Below, piece by piece: positions 1 to 12,094 of a stretch of 64,000 nt of DNA. Source of the DNA: Stictocephala bisonia. Lineage: Eukaryota > Arthropoda > Insecta > Hemiptera > Membracidae. The notes under the pieces are model-generated. The model was not told where the DNA came from. It did not search any database and saw only the letters and a list, made by a program, of their open reading frames with translations. A program made the position numbers and the translations under genes. The stretch is taken from contig JAQJVL010000101.1 of the NCBI GenBank assembly GCA_035578905.1, forward strand, positions 806,001-870,000, in the 5' to 3' direction. Position 1 is the first letter of the stretch. Every line of letters starts with the position of its first letter.

Positions 1-62
1 AAATTAGTTTGTCTGTTTCATCATGTCGGCTTATGAAACTTATCAGTATGATGTTAATTATA

Positions 63-216
63 CTCTACTACAGTACCGTCAATAACTCCATTGACGGTTG
101 ACCTGTAGTATGCCAGCTCTACTACAGTACCGTCAATAACTCCATTGACATTTGACCTGTAGTATGCCAGCTCTACTACAGTACCGTCAATAACTCCATT
201 GACCGTTGACCTGCAG
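63..216. repeat. 54-bp tandem repeat, three copies
   Basis: Three head-to-tail copies of a 54-bp unit start at 63, 117 and 171 with CTCTACTACAGTACCGTCAA and end near ATGCCAG. They differ by only a few substitutions (GACGGTT, GACATTT, GACCGTT), so the duplication looks fairly recent. The unit contains a short inverted motif, GTCAATAACTCCATTGAC. No coding role is visible. The last copy decays at CTGCAGTTC. Confidence 0.95.
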
Positions 217-2040
217 TTCTATTGTTTACCGTTACTAAACTAATAATAATATGTATTTTTTTTTTTTTTTAGTTTTACTGTGGTTATTGTTTTGATAATC
301 ATCAAAATAAATAGAAAAAGTACAATTTTAACCTATAATTTAAAAATTAAGTGTTTTCTTTGACTATTCATAATTATAAGTTTATTTATAATTTCCTCCA
401 CTTACAGCAATTTAAAAAATAAACTTATTTTTCTAAACACTAGAACAATCATTAACCTTTTAGTTTAGAGAAAGTTTGAACATTAATTCTATGATTACAT
501 GATATATAAATAGATGTAAAAAACGTTTGGATGCAAATATTTCTTGAAATTACATTATTCGCGAAGTTTTCTTAATGTATGAGTTTGTTTAGTAAAATAA
601 TATTATTCTATGTTCATGCTTATCTACTAAAACCATTTATTAAAATAATTTACATTTACATATTTAATAATATTAATGATATTCAAATAACTTAGTACAG
701 AATCATGACATATTACAAATGTATGAATGCTGTGTTTTTCAAGAAATGACAAAACGCCTTTTAAATGCCTAATCGGCCATGGTTTTACATGTATGGTTTT
801 TTTAATACAGTAATATATTAACAGTGTAACACTTGAGCTATAAATAACGGAGGTATAAAATTAAATAAAAAGTTTGATTGGGGAATAACTGTAAATTTTA
901 ATCTCAGAATTTAATTTATTGTTATGTTTTTAAATGTGTTGGATTTAAGATGAGAATCGATTAAAATCAATAAAAGCATATCTGTGTTAAGCTAGGACAA
1001 AATAGTGAGTGTTTGAATAGGGCTGGTTGACACTTCCATAATTATGTCCTCAACTAGACTAAGTGTAACATATATCCAAATGTAATTTTTACACTGAACT
1101 ATGATAAACTGCTCAAAGATAAGTGACAAATACTAAATATAAATTGATATTTTTCATATTACAAAAATAACATTTTACATTTTTACAACCCACAACTGTA
1201 ATGTCGTTTACTAATAACTAAAATAAATCATGTATACAAAAGTAAATATTCGGCTGTTCAAATTGTAACAAAATCAATCCGTATTACGTTCATTTTTAGT
1301 CGTATTCTGCTATTTATTTCATTAAAAAACATTTCACATCCGTTCAATAATTTGAGTTGATATAAACACCATGACGTTGCTTTTTCTTGTACGGGAATTC
1401 AATTTTACACACAGGTTGAAATTGTTATGTAACTTGATGTCATTCGTATGCCTAAATAAAAAGTATAAAATTATGATTATAGATTTGTTATAGAGAACTT
1501 TTTGAAAATAAATCGTAGGCCTTATTTTATATTGAAATGTTACAGTTTATACAATTAGGGTTTGAAGGTTCAACGTATCTAAAACTTTCTTTTTGAGTTT
1601 TAGCAGAATGTGTTTAGCAGAATGAAGCTTCTTCCTTTTAATACATACGTCGTTTGAATTACGAATGATCATGTGATAAACCCTTTGAGATGAAAACCAA
1701 ATCAAACTTCTCCTTAGAATGTGTAAAATGAAAAGTGAGAAAACCCACACGGCTCTATTCAACTTAGGTATATAGTTTAATTATACGCATAATACATATA
1801 CCTCTAATTGAACATTTAAGCAGCATCTGTATAATGTTGCGCAAGGTTTCCATTTATGTGCGAACACAAGAGTTCAGTGCTGCTTGATCAAGAACTGGAA
1901 ATATATATTCTTTAACAATTTCACCGTTAAATAACGGTATGAATCCTAACCACAAAATTTCAACTGGCTAAACAAAGTGAAATTCTTACATAATAAAAAT
2001 AGATTTCATAATGTTTCTTGTACTCTGTTAGTTGAGGTCA
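217..2040. other. AT-rich non-coding stretch, nothing recognised
   Basis: This stretch is AT-rich with homopolymer runs (a T run near 257-270) and frequent stops in all frames. A 71-codon minus-strand frame at 1547-1762 has no domain-like composition and is treated as chance. No promoter, RNA gene or repeat pair is apparent. Confidence 0.6.
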
Positions 2041-2600
2041 AGTACGCAATAATCAGTATAGCGGTTCGGATTCCACCGTATCTCGCAGTTCACGAGGGCA
2101 AGGGGTCAGAGTTTAATTTAAAATATAATCGTGACCTATAACTGAACTGTGAGTGTAGGGTGAAAGGGGAGACCGGTCGAACAGCTTCAGACACGAGATC
2201 CGTTTGAAACCGGATAAGCCTTTCCATAGTGGCTAGTAGAGCCGGGCTGCGGTCGCAACTTTAAATTGCATTTTGAGCTAGTAGTGTTGAGGCGTGGGAG
2301 AGATGCTGGGAGGGGGGAGCGACCTTAGAAGATTACTGAGCTCGTGCAAATGGCCGAAGGGTGGCGGGGGTGCGGTATTTTTGCCTAAAACCACATTGCG
2401 AGGGGAGGTGGCCATTACTAGCCCGGCGTTCTCTTCCCCAACCAAGTATTGATCCAAAAGTTCTCACCAGACGAGCTGCTCGACCTAAGATGCTCCCCAT
2501 TTCCCCATTTCATTTTTACCTCTTCCCTTTGAACCGCAAAAATGAGACCAGAAAGAGTGCTGACCTATATTTCTCGCACTCGTTTATTGAAATGAGGCCG
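2041..2600. promoter_or_regulatory. GC-rich island, candidate conserved regulatory element
   Basis: Base composition changes sharply from the AT-rich flanks to a G/C-rich segment with CpG-containing stretches (for example GGTGGCGGGGGTGCGG near 2360). Inside is GGTTCGGATTCC near 2061, which resembles a tRNA B box, but no full tRNA fold is seen. A 98-codon plus frame (2361-2657) runs through the island and looks like a by-product of high GC rather than a gene. A regulatory role is an inference from composition only. Confidence 0.3.
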
Positions 2601-4920
2601 TCCTTTTTCCTTTCACTTTCTGCGATTTGTTTATCCTACTTTAATTCAGCGAATTAAAATATTATTTTTATATGTTTAGTTATATTACTTCAAACTTATG
2701 ATTTGTGCATTTATATAATTTATAAAGATACGTTTGACCATTATTTACTATTATTTCAACATCGATCTACACTTTTGATTATTTAAAATTACAATAAATT
2801 AGATAGGGAATAGTAATAAAATAATACACACGATTTTTTTATGGCAAACAACTTTTATAATTTTTTATTATTTATTTATTTATTATATATATTTATTTAA
2901 TAATTCATTTAATAATTTATTTAACTTCTATGACCTATTTTTAAAATATTAAATTTATTGCAGCATTACATACTCCTTGTAAAGATTGAAATTTTGCAAA
3001 ATAAATAAGTTTTGTATTTATTGGAGTCTTCAATTTAAGTACCGGTAAATAAAAATTGGGTTAGACATTTTACCTATTAAATTACCTGAATTCAAGAGAC
3101 AGTAAACGATAAGTCCTACTGTAGAATATTGTTATATATGAAAACAGTTATATGAAAATATCATTTCTCAGACTTGATAACTAAAACCTAAGGCTTCAAG
3201 GAACTATTGAGTTATATGGTACTATGATAGTCTAATACCGTATCACAGCACTGGTGGAACGTTTGGTAGGCTGACTTTATGTATTGTGCAAAGAATCTTA
3301 CGGGTGTTATCGAAAACCTTGGTTTAACTTCATAAAATACCAAAGTCTATCTCTGAATGGTCACATTTACTGTTAGTACTTAGAAAAGAGTGGAAGTACC
3401 ATAGTTTCAATGCAAATTACTCGTAAATATTTCTCAATTCCTGAAATATTTATTCCCTGAATATGAAAACATATTATGATTACAAATTATGTAAAACGAA
3501 CTAAACAAACTTAACTTTGTGGAACTCAAAGATTTGAAAAAAATCAACAAACAATCAATGGTTTACTTATCAATACGTGTTTTTAACTTGAAAATTACCG
3601 AATATTTAGTTTCGTGAAATGATAAAGAGTTTGACATTCAGTATGTCAAGAGATACTCACAAGATTTTACTTGCCGTAAATTAGCTACAGGGCTGTAAAG
3701 TCTAGACAAATTACTCTTAATCTTAATTTACGGAACCAGAGGATAACTAAAAATTATTTCTTTTGGTTTTCAAGATTTTTGTCAATGTTGTCTCTTATAA
3801 TTTAAAATTTAGGCCTACTTTTAATTATAACAGCTGCTATACCATGTAACCTATCCGTTAAACCCACTGCTAACATTGACCTGAGCATGGCTATGAAATC
3901 GTTTATCAGCAAACATTTAACAGTGTTTGCTGCATTTCCAGCAGAGTAAAATGTTTTTGACTTTTTACTTTTTTATCAATTGATTTCTCTGTTGGGGGAT
4001 TGTTGGCTTGATTGTCATTGAAATCCCATTCGAAAGTGTTAACTTTTTGTACAAATAACTATTATAAAACCTTAAGAAATTAATATTTTGTACAAAATTA
4101 TTCTTACACCCAAAGCGTTTTGTTATTTATTATTAATCATATCAATAATCCCTCTTTCACTTTTAACTATATTCAATTAGTATTTGTTATCATATAATTG
4201 TTTTTCTATTCACTTATGATTCACATTTATAATAAGTTTTTTGACTTCTTCTGAAACAAAACTATCTACCAAGTCAAATATACAAGAGTAGTAAATAAAA
4301 TAATAATAAAAATTAATAACAATAAAGTACTATATGTAAAGGAAAGACATTATTTTATTTATTAGTATGGTAATAAAAATAAAATAATATATAACAAGAT
4401 ACAGCACAAATGTTGAATAACAAGAGTAAGTAATAACACTAACTAATAATATGTTAAGAGAAAAAAAGAAAAAACAAAACATACACACACAGAAAACTAA
4501 CTCTAACGAGATACGACTGAAGAAAACAAGAATAGATGATAAATATTTACACTATCAACATTTATCTTAGTGTTGTGACTAAGACTAGTACAGTTTTTAG
4601 TAAGTTATTCTTTCTTACTTAGGTAGTATTTTGATATTTTTAAGTATTAAGCCATCCACACTTTTAAGTATCAGATAGTAATTATTTATTCCCCTTACTC
4701 TTTTTTGTGGTTCAATTTATTTATTACTTAACTATTTCCACTTGTCAATATCCAACCATAGTTAAGAATCTCGTAATTTAAGTACATTCTAGTCTGACCG
4801 ATTTTTTTCATCTGATTACAAGTAAATAAGATTTTATTCTCTCCGTTAAAAATATTCCACATTATATTCTAAAATAATTTTACCATAACAATTCCAAACA
4901 CCATTCCATCAATTCCAAAA
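2601..4920. other. AT-rich non-coding stretch with TTTA-type low complexity
   Basis: Low-complexity TTTA/TAATTTA sequence lies at about 2862-2932 and A-rich, AATAA-rich sequence at about 4290-4450. Otherwise there are no repeat pairs, long frames or RNA-like structures. TAGGCCTA occurs once near 3810. Confidence 0.6.
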
Positions 4921-4922
4921 TA

Positions 4923-5120
4923 GATTTTTCTCTGTACTTTTGCAAATAATCACGTTGTGAATCGGTTTTAAATTTAAATATTATAATCGCAAATACCGGT
5001 TTCTTATTTCAACTAGCACATGTCTTAGTTGGTATTCCATCTGCGGGTCGTCACCAGGGTCTTAGTTGGTATTCCATCTGAGGGTCGTCACCAGGTGTCT
5101 TGGGAAATATATCAACATAG
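4923..5120 (+). repeat. Dispersed repeat, copy 1 (with internal duplication)
   Basis: The sequence from TTTTTCTCT through GCAAATAATCACGTTGTGAA to GGGAAATATATCAACAT reappears in the same orientation at about 6915-7100. This copy carries a tandem duplication of about 37 bp (GTCTTAGTTGGTATTCCATC at about 5023 and again at about 5060) that copy 2 lacks. It has no coding capacity. It could be a fragment of an unrecognised transposable element, a SINE body or a local segmental duplication. Terminal repeats cannot be defined. Confidence 0.8.
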
Positions 5121-5141
5121 AATAATATTCCTTTATTAATT

Positions 5142-5170
5142 ATTTTAAGAAAGATTTTCTTTCTTAAAAT
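5142..5170. other. Perfect 13-bp hairpin
   Basis: ATTTTAAGAAAGA, a TTT loop, then the exact reverse complement TCTTTCTTAAAAT. It is very AT-rich, so it may be a simple cruciform-prone site with no function. Confidence 0.6.
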
Positions 5171-5284
5171 AAAAAAAGCATTTGCAGTGAGAGTGTATTA
5201 CAGCACTATTTATTGTTATAAAACAAAATAACACATTCTCCATTTGAAAATGTTATTCGGCGTTAACTGTAAATCAATATAATA

Positions 5285-5475
5285 ATTCTACATTTAAAGT
5301 GTTACACGTTTAGCACGTGATACGACCCGAAGGAGGGCGGAAAAGTCACGTGGTGGTAGAAAAATCCACTGCAAAAGGGAAAAGGAAGGTATGTTTGTAA
5401 ACACTCACTGACCCACGCAACGTTTTTAAACCCCCGTCCACCCCACCCTCTTCATGCCACCACAAATCATTTTTT
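5285..5475. promoter_or_regulatory. GC-rich patch with paired CACGTG E-boxes
   Basis: Two canonical palindromic E-boxes lie 33 bp apart, at 5314-5319 (GCACGTGA) and 5347-5352 (GTCACGTGG), inside a GC-richer patch that continues to a C-rich stretch near 5430-5455. CACGTG is the known core of bHLH/bHLH-ZIP factors such as USF, MITF and MYC/MAX. Two sites at close spacing in an AT-rich background are unlikely by chance. Function is inferred. Confidence 0.4.
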
Positions 5476-6825
5476 ATTCACTGTTTCATTCACTTCTCTG
5501 GATACATTTTGAAAAAAATCGCTCTTTGAACTGTCCTTTGAATTATACCTTTTATTGCGTTAAATGTTACTTCGGATATAAATAATAAATAAATAATTTG
5601 ATATATTTTATCGGGTAATTGATTTATAATCATTTTTAAAATGACTATTACCAGCATAGTAAAGAAATATTATTAAATATGTAGCAATACAAACATTTGG
5701 TAGCATAACGTAAGACGTATACAAAGTATTTAAATACGAATCTAATAGTTAGAAGCGCTTTCATATAACTTACTGTATTATATGCTAATGTGTGCATGTA
5801 TATTTTTGCGTAATGTAAGGACTAGGTATTTTCGTGAAATTTTTTTCTGTATTCGGTCATTTATTGATATTGAATCTTGAACTACTTTCTGTTCCTAGTG
5901 TTGCGTTTATTTAGCAATAATATTAGTTTAGAGTTAAATTATTTTAACACAAAAACATTATAACGATTGTCAAATTACAATATATAATACGAAGCTATGT
6001 ACCACTAACATTGTAGCTATGTAAATTATTTTATACTTAGTCTAATGTTAATTTTTAAGAGTAAACATTGAATCCATTGACGTAAATAAAGCACCTTACC
6101 ATACTTTGGTAAAATTCAATTATCAGTGTTAAAAGTAATAGAAGACATTTTTTCATTTTTCGAGAACATTAATCATAATATATAAATTATTGTGATGCCT
6201 TCCACAACCAACGTATGAGAGCTATCGATGAGGTTATGTATGAGTATAAAGACACGTGGAATATAACAATATTGAATAGTTTATAAAATGTCCTTGACAA
6301 GTTGTTTAGTATAAGATAAATAAAATGTTGTCTAATTTATAAATAAAACGTCAACTTAACAAACGAGGACAATATTTATGCTTCATAAACACGTTTAGGT
6401 TATTAAAAATCATAGGTGAGTGATAAAATTCATATTGTCATACAAATTATAGATTATTCAATATGAAAAGAATATCGCACCCAATTTTTATACGAAAATG
6501 CGAATAGGAAAAAATTATTCCATTTGTAATGGAGACAAAGCAAATTGATAACCAAACAGTCACTGCTTTTTTTCACCTTGACATAAATAATTGGACGTAA
6601 AAACTATTTGATAAATTCTCATTTTCTGTTTTATTCTGTAATAAGGTGGCCCAATAAGATACAGAAACGTTTGTAAACCTACAATAACAAAATGGTGTTT
6701 TGTTAAAGTTAAAAATAATACATTATATTTTTTATTCTATAAAAATATATTTATACTATAATTCAAGAAAAAATAAGACAATAATTTATAAATCATAGTT
6801 TTATCCTTAATAGTGTTAGCGGGTG
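5476..6825. other. AT-rich non-coding stretch, nothing recognised
   Basis: No frame of note, no repeat pair and no structured RNA were seen. A single CACGTG lies near 6253. Confidence 0.6.
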
Positions 6826-6905
6826 GCCTGCAGGATCTTGTCCTGCAGGCGGCTCCAGAACCTGTCCCGCACCCCCGCCAGATGCCAACCGCCCCCTGGC
6901 CTGCT
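6826..6905. other. Short GC-rich segment with perfect hairpin
   Basis: An abrupt ~80-bp GC-rich block directly precedes dispersed-repeat copy 2. It contains CCTGCAGGA, a TCTTG spacer and TCCTGCAGG (about 6837-6860), a perfect 9-bp stem. The sharp composition boundary on both sides suggests inserted or structurally constrained DNA. Nothing equivalent precedes copy 1 of the repeat. Confidence 0.5.
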
Positions 6906-6911
6906 CTACTG

Positions 6912-7100
6912 ATCTGGATTTTTCTCTATAGACTTGCAAATAATCACGTTGTGAATCGGTTTTAAATTTAAATATTATAATCGCAAATACCGGTTTCTTA
7001 TTTCAACTAGCAGATGTCTTAGTTGGCATAAACACGGGGTCTACATCTACATTCCATCTGCGGGTAGTCACCAGATGTCGGGAAATATATCAACATTCTT
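6912..7100 (+). repeat. Dispersed repeat, copy 2
   Basis: This matches copy 1 (4923-5120) from ATTTTTCTCT through AATACCGGTTTCTTATTTCA to GGGAAATATATCAACATTC. It lacks the 37-bp tandem duplication and has an extra ~24-bp stretch (CATAAACACGGGGTCTACAT region, about 7027-7050). The two copies are about 2 kb apart in direct orientation. Confidence 0.8.
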
Positions 7101-8284
7101 ATGGTTAGAATTTTTTGTAAAGTTCAAAATAAAATAGTAATTTCACAGTCTAATTGTTTTTATTAGTTGAAATACCTATAGTCTTGTTTGTGTATAATTG
7201 GAAGCGTTACAACACCAAGTCCTTAATCACGATATATTGGATGTAGTCAGAGACTATCTGCCCATAATAAAAAAATTATTTAGGTTCACTTTCTTAGGAA
7301 CGAAGCTGGAAGGAGAAAACTATATCCTAAGTAAATAAAAATAAATAATTGTTAAATATGAGTACAAATTAGTTTAGATTGCTACCGATTAGAACTATTT
7401 GTTTGAAATGTACGCTTACTACATATAGTAAGAAAATAAAATAATATAGCTTAAAAACTAAATGTTTATAAAGTGGTTTTAAAACCTTTTTCAGTCTTCG
7501 TTTGAAAAAAAGTTATTTTTGTACAGAACGTAATACTATAAACTAAAATAGCTATAGTTGTGCTGTGTACCAGGCATCTATCTATTAGCCCTAGGCCTAG
7601 GCTATGTAAAATTAAATTTTTGAAAGCTTTTTCTTCACATAGTGTTTATGTGTATTTCAATTTTATTAGTAGGCTTAAAGTCCTTAAAATAAATTAGACT
7701 GTGTCATAGGACATGATAGTTTTGACTGATATCTACACTTAGTTGCTACCAAGTTAGCATTTGGTATAACTGTTAATTGTTGTTTTTTTACGTGTATTCA
7801 TATCTTACCATGTGTTTTGACATGACATATTGTGGTTAAGTGGTAGAGAGAATGTTGTAGTCCCAGCTCCATCCTATCAAACGAGTCATAAAGCCAGTTG
7901 TTATTACACTTAATTTTCATGAAAAGAAAACAAATGTTCAGCAAGAAAAGATTTGCTACATATGAAAAACCTTTATTCATTATTTAATTATGAACGTGAC
8001 ATCATTGATGTAAGACATGCCACATGGGTCTTTTGATTTCAAGGTAATAATGTAGTTTATAATTTGATATACGCAAATATTTTCTATTTTATACTTTTAT
8101 TATTATTAGGATTTGTATAATTATACTTTAACAAATATTTTAGTTACTTTTGTAATTACTGTTTCTTGTTATATAACAATATGTACTTGTTTCAAGCTAA
8201 GTAGACTGGTAATTAATATTTTACACTCTTATTTATTAGACTTATATACTCCATCCTAGATTGTATGACTTTTGCTTCTTGTTT
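7101..8284. other. AT-rich non-coding stretch, nothing recognised
   Basis: No supportable gene. A 60-codon minus frame at 7798-7980 looks random. TAGGCCTA occurs at 7592 inside CCTAGGCCTAGGC. Confidence 0.55.
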
Positions 8285-8530
8285 GACATGAGTGTGGCTA
8301 GAAAGCGGGTATTGGCTTGTCAGAGTTGCGTGCAAAGTCATTTCCTTGGAGAACCAGGTGTAAAATCAGTTTTACCGATACGCCAGTGGCGCTGCCTCAG
8401 GTTGTGGCGGCAAGTTAAACTAATAGCCGACTATCACCGTATTACAACCCCTCAGGTTGACCGTCCTAACAGTCCTTGTATTCTGACTGACGCGTTACGT
8501 GGAAACTGAAATACAAGTCAACGAAGAGTT
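8285..8530. other. GC-richer patch of unknown nature
   Basis: Balanced composition in an AT-rich setting, with CGCCAGTGGCGCTGCC at about 8381. An 82-codon plus frame (8261-8509) spans it, but the product has no recognisable domain and no transmembrane or signal segment. The AGTGGCGCTG style also appears near 23290 and 60885 and could mark decayed transposon DNA. A regulatory element is equally possible. Confidence 0.3.
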
Positions 8531-9088
8531 CAGTAAAACTAATATATTTTATTATGATTAAATAACTGAAAAGGAATTCATATAGTGATGAATAGTTTAA
8601 TTCAGTATAAAGTCTAAATGACCTAAAAATAGTAATAGATGTTAGTAGGAGACATTTTCAATATTAAATAGTAGAGTGGGGTTACTTATTCCATCTTAGA
8701 CCGGCGCCTACATAATGTATAATCATGTTACGCTTGATGAAACATTAGTTTTTAATCAAGGAACATTTGATTAAATACGTTTTAGATTGAAAGAAGTTAT
8801 TATAGTCTATCGTATCCATCAAAACGAAATCAAAATGACGTAAGAAATACCACATTTCATTAAGACTGTTATGATCAGTCTCTTACAAATAAAACTTTCT
8901 TTTTCCAAATTATATTTTAGCAACAGCCTAAAATAAATAAATAAAATAGTGTAACTAATACATTTGTTAGTACCAAAAGTGAAATGTTCTATGTGGGGTA
9001 GGCTTTCTGAGTTGCATTTGTAGACCAGTTGTTTTAGAAGACATAAATAACCTGATATTGTCATTAAAAATAAATATGTTGTATACAA

Positions 9089-9352
9089 AATACAAGTGAA
9101 GGTCACACAGAAATATATCACAATATAAGCATGAAAATACTACAATACAAGTACAAAATCCACATATATACTACATTAAAGGCACAACACTCACAAATAA
9201 AGCACAGTATAACTACAAAATGCAAAAATACTAGGCCTATAGTGAGCGATTTCCGCAAACCACGTTTACCTTTCTCAGACGAGAAGAATTCACAAAAGAA
9301 TCTTTTGTGTTTATATTATAATACCCTTCTGTTGTGTGACGTTCACTTATAC
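9089..9352. mobile_element. MITE-like inverted-repeat element, copy A
   Basis: AATACAAGTGAAGGTCACAC at the left end is the imperfect reverse complement of GTGTGACGTTCACTTATAC at the right end (about 9334-9352). The internal sequence (GTGAGCGATTTCCGCAAACC; TTATATTATAATACCCTTCT) is related to copies B (22504-22734) and C (48410-48515). It is too short (264 bp) to encode a transposase, so it is a miniature non-autonomous element. The 84-codon frame inside it is not a gene. The parent transposon family is not identified. Confidence 0.75.
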
Positions 9353-10024
9353 TTTATTTGTACCAACAAGAACTATGCTAATTAAAACACGAATTATCAA
9401 AACTAAATAAATCGCAAATCATCCAAAAGTCGAATCTCTCGATGGTATAACTCTAGTCTAATTCATTTTAAATTGAGTCGTGATGTAAACAAACATATTT
9501 CCCTATTTCATGTATATTCATCAATTTTTAATGCGAGACATAAGAATAAAATGTCCAAAGTCTTGTAAGGAGTTCAGAAGCCGAGTTATTAAAAAAAAAG
9601 ATGTAATTAGGTTAGCTACGTTTTTTTCTTTTTTTCTAAATTGTTCAACGTGTAGAAGACTGGCGCAGTACACCTAAATGTGTAAGTAAATATCAAACCC
9701 TGGATACTCGGATTCAACATTATTACAGAAAGAACAACACTTGTTGGTTCATTAACAAAGTGCCTCTTTTAATGCCATTGATTGACCCAGTTCGCAAAGC
9801 AAAAGTTTGCTATGATTCTTAGGTTTGGCATGGATGTTTGTAACAAAACTCATGCAATTGGTTTATTCTCAATTATATTAAAATTAAACTATAAAAAGGT
9901 TTGTTGGTTACTTTTGAACTGAATATGATGAATCTTTAAGGAAGATAATTTCGGTTCCAAGCCTTATCACAACCACACTTTGAATAAACCTGTTGGTTTG
10001 AAACTTCCCGAATATTTAAAAAAA
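9353..10024. other. AT-rich non-coding stretch, nothing recognised
   Basis: No repeats, frames or motifs that can be supported were seen. There is an A run followed by a T-rich run near 9590-9640. Confidence 0.55.
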
Positions 10025-10745
10025 GTTTCTTGTTTTACTCACAAACACGATGGTAACTAGAAATGGAATGTGCACGGATTGAGTTTTTGGAATATAACGT
10101 GAAAAAACTGGGTTGAATTTGAAATCTGACTAAGTTTATAAAGTTACGAATTAAATACTCAACAACTTTTGACCTCTTGACTTTTCTTTATCTCAAACCA
10201 TTATTTCATAAAACGATGAAAACGTTTGTACGAATGGAGGCCAGTCCAAGCATAACTTAAATTATGGTCTATAGCTTTAATATTTTTTCAAAACATTTCC
10301 AACTTTGACAGATTGGCTTTCTCTATCTTAAATAATACTCTAAATTTGCCAGTAAAACCAACTGAGGCAGGCCAAAGTTGGATTTGTTATTAATTGTATG
10401 AAACTTACTTCATGACATGTTGTAGATTTAAACTGCATTTTTAAGTTCTACACTAAAACCTAAGTCGTATGTGTATAACTTGATTTTGGTTGTATAACAG
10501 GTACATTGCCACATGCTTGGACTTATCTGATTCCAATGTAAGTCCGTTTTGTGGAATAATGGTTTAAGATACAATAAAAAGCCAGCGGTCAAAGTTATAG
10601 AGAATTTAATTCGTAGCTCTCTAAACTTAGTCAGATTTCAAATTCAAATAATAATTTTATAAGTTACAGCAAAAAAACTCGATCCGTGCAAAGTCAATTT
10701 ACAGTTTCTATCGAGACTGTGAATAAAACAATAAACAACAAACCA
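10025..10745. mobile_element. Long imperfect palindrome (foldback/MITE-like), ~720 bp
   Basis: The left arm holds GTTTCTTGTTTTACTCACA, TGCACGGATTGAGTTTTT, TTTGAAATCTGACTAAGTTT, TACGAATTAAAT and, further in, CCATTATTTCATAAAACG and AGTCCAAGCAT. The right arm holds the reverse complements of these in mirror order: CGTTTTGTGGAATAATGG, ATTTAATTCGTA, AAACTTAGTCAGATTTCAAA, AAAAAACTCGATCCGTGCA and the distal TGTGAATAAAACAATAAAC. Arms are roughly 300-350 bp and the centre lies near 10385. No coding frame survives. It looks like an old foldback element or MITE; a long-hairpin RNA source is an alternative. Confidence 0.75.
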
Positions 10746-10829
10746 TAAACTTAAGCCGTTCACATACCGGCTATTAATCATCATAACATTTTTCAAAAGT
10801 AAGTTTTTTTGTAAAATAGCCTAATGATT

Positions 10830-10995
10830 TTTAATACAGAAAAAGTAAAAAGGGCAAAATTTGTAGAATATATAATTCCCAATTCCCAGAATTTCGTCAG
10901 ATTTCATATTCAAACAGCAGTCTTATACGTTATAGCCCAAAGACTCAACCTGTGCCAGGTCAATTTACGGGTTCTATCGTTTCTGTGCACAGTAA
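10830..10995. repeat. Third copy of the palindrome arm
   Basis: GTCAGATTTCATATTCAAAC and GGTCAATTTACGGGTTCTAT repeat, in direct orientation, the right arm of the preceding palindrome (GTCAGATTTCAAATTCAAAT at about 10630; GTCAATTTACAGTTTCTATC at about 10693). It could be the remnant of a second insertion or a duplicated terminus. Confidence 0.65.
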
Positions 10996-11204
10996 AAATT
11001 TAATTTAGTTTTTAATGCAAAATCAAAATCATATGCAGTTACATTTTATGACTACATGCAATTCCTTGGTTCCTTGTTAAAGAAGGAAGTTGTTGATGTA
11101 GGAGATACATCATTACTTTGTAACTGTGTCATATGAGTTCTTATCAGTCATTACATAGCCAGGTGCTAATTAACTTAGACCTTATCAAGATCTAAAAGTC
11201 TTGT

Positions 11205-11725
11205 TGTTTGTCAGTCGTCCATCTCTTGGTCATTATAACCTCGTTGCCCGGCTAGGTCATCCTTCCACATCAATACCAGACAATGCTCACCCCAGCCCGT
11301 CATAACTTAAAGGAAACACTGGCAGTCGACAGACATTTAAATGAGGAGGGGTGTGGAGCAGGAAGCCTGGTCAAGACAAGGGTGGGTCGGCCCGTCACGG
11401 AAGGGTGAAGGGGTTTCCTAGACAGACCCCCACCCCCAAACCAGGGACCCTTCCTTATAGCCACGCGCCCAGCACCCCTCCACCCTCTTATCTTCTTTCT
11501 TTCTCCTTAGGGCCACTTGGGATTAAAGCCACCCCTACTTGCACTTCCAAATTAAATTGCCGGCCATTCGCCATTCGCCCCAGGATCGATACTGGGACGA
11601 TAAACGCGTCTCCTAACAGTGCTCTGGGATTTATTGCTTCACACGTAGGCTCATGTTTTCATTTATATCCCCCCCCTCCTTATCATGGATTAGTTGAAAT
11701 TCTTTATCTCAACTGCCTATAAATG
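11205..11725. promoter_or_regulatory. GC-rich island, candidate conserved regulatory element
   Basis: A roughly 500-bp GC-rich island with C-rich tracts (CAGACCCCCACCCCC near 11423; ATATCCCCCCCCTCC near 11666). A strong polypyrimidine tract ending CTTTCTCCTTAG (about 11499-11510) resembles a 3' splice site, but no convincing exon follows. The 123-codon plus frame 11351-11722 is proline-rich because of the C tracts and has no domain. A regulatory role is inferred from composition only. Confidence 0.3.
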
Positions 11726-12094
11726 ATCTTTGAACTTCTATTAAGATCACTAGTGAAATTCTAATGAGGCAAATCACTCATAAATTAACCATTCGTTTAC
11801 CAAGATATGACTAATTACAGGTTTTACCTAGAGGGGATACAACACTTATATTGTATTTAATAATGTAATTATCAAGCTAAATATTAGTTTACTAACCTAA
11901 AGAAAGAGTCTGTACATAATATAAAGTCATTTGTCCTATTCATAGACTTGTTGAGAGTCAATGAATAAAATTGTTGAGAGGCCATTTCGATGAATAAGAT
12001 GTCTTTGATAGCACATATTTCTTTAGAGAATTGGTATTTGATCTTGACTCCATCCCCTCCTGTAAAACATAATGTCATGTCAATATATATATAT

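Noticed and set aside
2055..2075. tRNA gene suggested by GGTTCGGATTCC
   Set aside because: No acceptor stem, anticodon arm or A box at suitable spacing could be drawn.
11351..11722. 123-codon proline-rich frame
   Set aside because: It follows C-rich tracts of a GC island; no domain, start context or splice structure supports it.
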